64,000 bases of DNA from Mesostigma viride. Taxonomy: Eukaryota > Streptophyta > Mesostigmatophyceae > Mesostigmatales > Mesostigmataceae. Position 1 is the stretch's first letter; each line of letters opens with the position of its first letter. A program made the position numbers and the translations under genes. Location of the stretch: positions 221,656-285,655 of the forward strand of contig RPFO01000104.1 in NCBI GenBank assembly GCA_009746045.1, given 5' to 3'. Of the stretch, positions 62,908 through 64,000 are shown piece after piece. The notes under the pieces are model-generated. The model made no database searches. It worked only from the letters and a program-made list of their open reading frames with translations, and was not told the origin of the DNA.

Positions 62908-63804
62908 ATGGCGGTGGCCATTTGTTTCCTTCTCAACAGGACATTCTTCACCGCAGGGGTGTGGAAAGATTGGCTGGCCGGGGTCCCGCTCGGGCGGGTG
63001 CGGGTCTTCGTTCACGCGTCCCGGTTCCAGGGAGAGGACGCGGATAGGTTGCGCGAGTGGGTCCGGGAGTGCAAGGCCGTCGAGGTGCCGGTCATCACAA
63101 CGCGATGGGGCCATCCGTCGATCTTGCGCGCGGAGTGCGTGTTGTTTGACGCCGCGGCCGCGCATCCCGACGTGACGCACGTCGGACTCGTCAGCGAAAA
63201 CACGGCGCCGTGTCTGTCCCCGTCCGACTTTTTGACCGCGTGCGAGCGTCTCCGCGGCAAATCCGTGTTCGAGTCGTGCTACCCTATCCCGACGGGCACG
63301 CGCACCAAGAACCTGTTGTTAAGACTTGGATGTTCGACTTTGTCGTATTCCGGACAGTTCTGTCTGCTGGCGGCCGAACAATACCGCGCGATACGACCCT
63401 CCGTGGAGACGATATTGAACGCGTACGGGGCGAAGTTCACGGACGATCCGATTTGCTTGTGCGAGTTCCTCTTCATCACGCTCGTGGACAACCTGTTCGG
63501 CGACCAAGGCTGGGAGCACGCCCCCTTCGTGTACATGGAACAGGACGAAGTTCCCATCCACGCATTGTGGCTCGAGGACGAGTGGGTCGAGCGCAACCTG
63601 CCCGGTATGTGCAAAGGTGCTGCCGAGGACGCGGAGATGGGCAAGACCCCCGGTCTGTTCGCGATTCGGAAGGTGCGCGACACCCCTGCCCTCCGCTCGG
63701 CGCTCGAGTGGGCCGGCGTCTTGCCGCCCGGAACGACTCCCGCGCCTTGCTCGGCTCGGCCCTCGCGCGCCGCTTCCAAGGGCGTACACTATCGGGATTC
63801 GTAG
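62908..63804 (+). CDS. GT14-like (core-2/I-branching type) glycosyltransferase
   Basis: 298 residues, ATG at 62908 (MAVAICFLLNRTFFTAGVWK). The order of blocks fits the branching N-acetylglucosaminyltransferase family: a first strand IAICFLL-type, VRVFVHASRF (family YVH.D), the ITTRWGHPSILRAECVLFDA block (family W+..S...A...L...AL), HVGLVSENTAPCLSPSDFLT (family LLS....P), and a later acidic region with WLEDEWVERNLPG. There is no signal anchor, as in many viral cytosolic glycosyltransferases. It probably adds sugars to viral glycoproteins. A second copy starts 82 bp downstream. Confidence 0.7.
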   Translation: MAVAICFLLNRTFFTAGVWKDWLAGVPLGRVRVFVHASRFQGEDADRLREWVRECKAVEVPVITTRWGHPSILRAECVLFDAAAAHPDVTHVGLVSENTAPCLSPSDFLTACERLRGKSVFESCYPIPTGTRTKNLLLRLGCSTLSYSGQFCLLAAEQYRAIRPSVETILNAYGAKFTDDPICLCEFLFITLVDNLFGDQGWEHAPFVYMEQDEVPIHALWLEDEWVERNLPGMCKGAAEDAEMGKTPGLFAIRKVRDTPALRSALEWAGVLPPGTTPAPCSARPSRAASKGVHYRDS

Positions 63805-63886
63805 TGATTGGACGACGGACGACACGTTCGCCTGGTCGTCGAGCCTCAAATGTCTGTCGTAAAAGGAGAAGGCGTCGCGACGGAGA

Positions 63887-64000
63887 ATGACGGTGGCCGT
63901 GTGTTTCCTGCTCACCGACTCCTTCTACACGTCGGGGGTGTGGAAGGACTGGCTCGCCGCGGCCGGTCCCGCGCGCGGCCGGTTGCGGTTCTTCGTGCAC
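63887..64000 (+). CDS. Second GT14-like glycosyltransferase, cut by the window end
   Basis: ATG at 63887. The 38 visible residues (MTVAVCFLLTDSFYTSGVWK, DWLAAAGPARGRLRFFVH) align with the start of the preceding gene (MAVAICFLLNRTFFTAGVWK, DWLAGVPLGRVRVFVH). It is therefore a tandem paralogue. ATTGG (63808) is about 80 bp upstream. Confidence 0.7.
   Translation, partial: MTVAVCFLLTDSFYTSGVWKDWLAAAGPARGRLRFFVH

Overview
The window is eukaryotic nuclear DNA, most likely from a green (chlorophyte or prasinophyte-type) alga. Two host genes support this. One is a land-plant/algal-type glutamate formiminotransferase-like protein (39836-41558, minus, three exons). The other is an Eaf6/MEAF6-type chromatin subunit (42564-47496, plus, five exons). 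Both have clean GT-AG introns. No species name can be proved from the sequence. || Layout. 1-10.5 kb is gene-poor and packed with retroelement debris: a foldback repeat split by a complete 2.1-kb ORF1-only (HAL1-like) element with an 11-bp target duplication; fragments of a LINE reverse transcriptase C-terminus ending in long CATC-type microsatellites; and a 1.9-kb TTAA-flanked terminal-inverted-repeat element. || 10664-38807 is the main discovery. It is a 28.1-kb DNA element with perfect 49-bp terminal inverted repeats beginning CACTATAC and with repeat-rich subterminal regions. It is inserted into one copy of the ORF1-only retroelement, whose two halves lie exactly on either side. It carries three divergent gene pairs: a nuclear coiled-coil-type protein and a Plavaka/CACTA-like transposase with a BAH domain; a 2-oxoglutarate/Fe(II) oxygenase and a long repeat-containing protein with a deubiquitinase-like C-terminus; and a protein kinase and an unknown, possibly F-box-like protein. 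The same 85-bp minisatellite sits in the divergent promoter region of all three pairs. Later retroelements and microsatellites are nested inside. || 38.8-51.8 kb is host DNA: the other half of the split retroelement, the two host genes (divergent, with a 201-bp MITE-like inverted repeat between them), minisatellites, and another ORF1-only copy interrupted by a 224-bp SINE-like insertion with an 11-bp target duplication. || 52.6-64 kb has a different character: dense, intronless, GC-rich genes with short spacers. They include two MYND-type zinc-finger proteins, a small membrane protein, a Rieske oxygenase, an R-S-E-type ADP-ribosyltransferase, a KilA-N/BRO-like protein and two tandem GT14-like glycosyltransferases. 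A 49-bp CCAAT-containing module recurs between them. I read this as an endogenous giant-virus (Nucleocytoviricota-like) island that continues past the right edge, although no capsid or polymerase marker is visible. An 820-bp inverted-repeat structure with an AT-rich tandem core (55.1-56.0 kb) lies inside it. || Long apparent ORFs made of HPSI, MDGW, GGRE, PPSL, LLTY or VYHLYGICVPP repeats are translations of satellites and are not genes.
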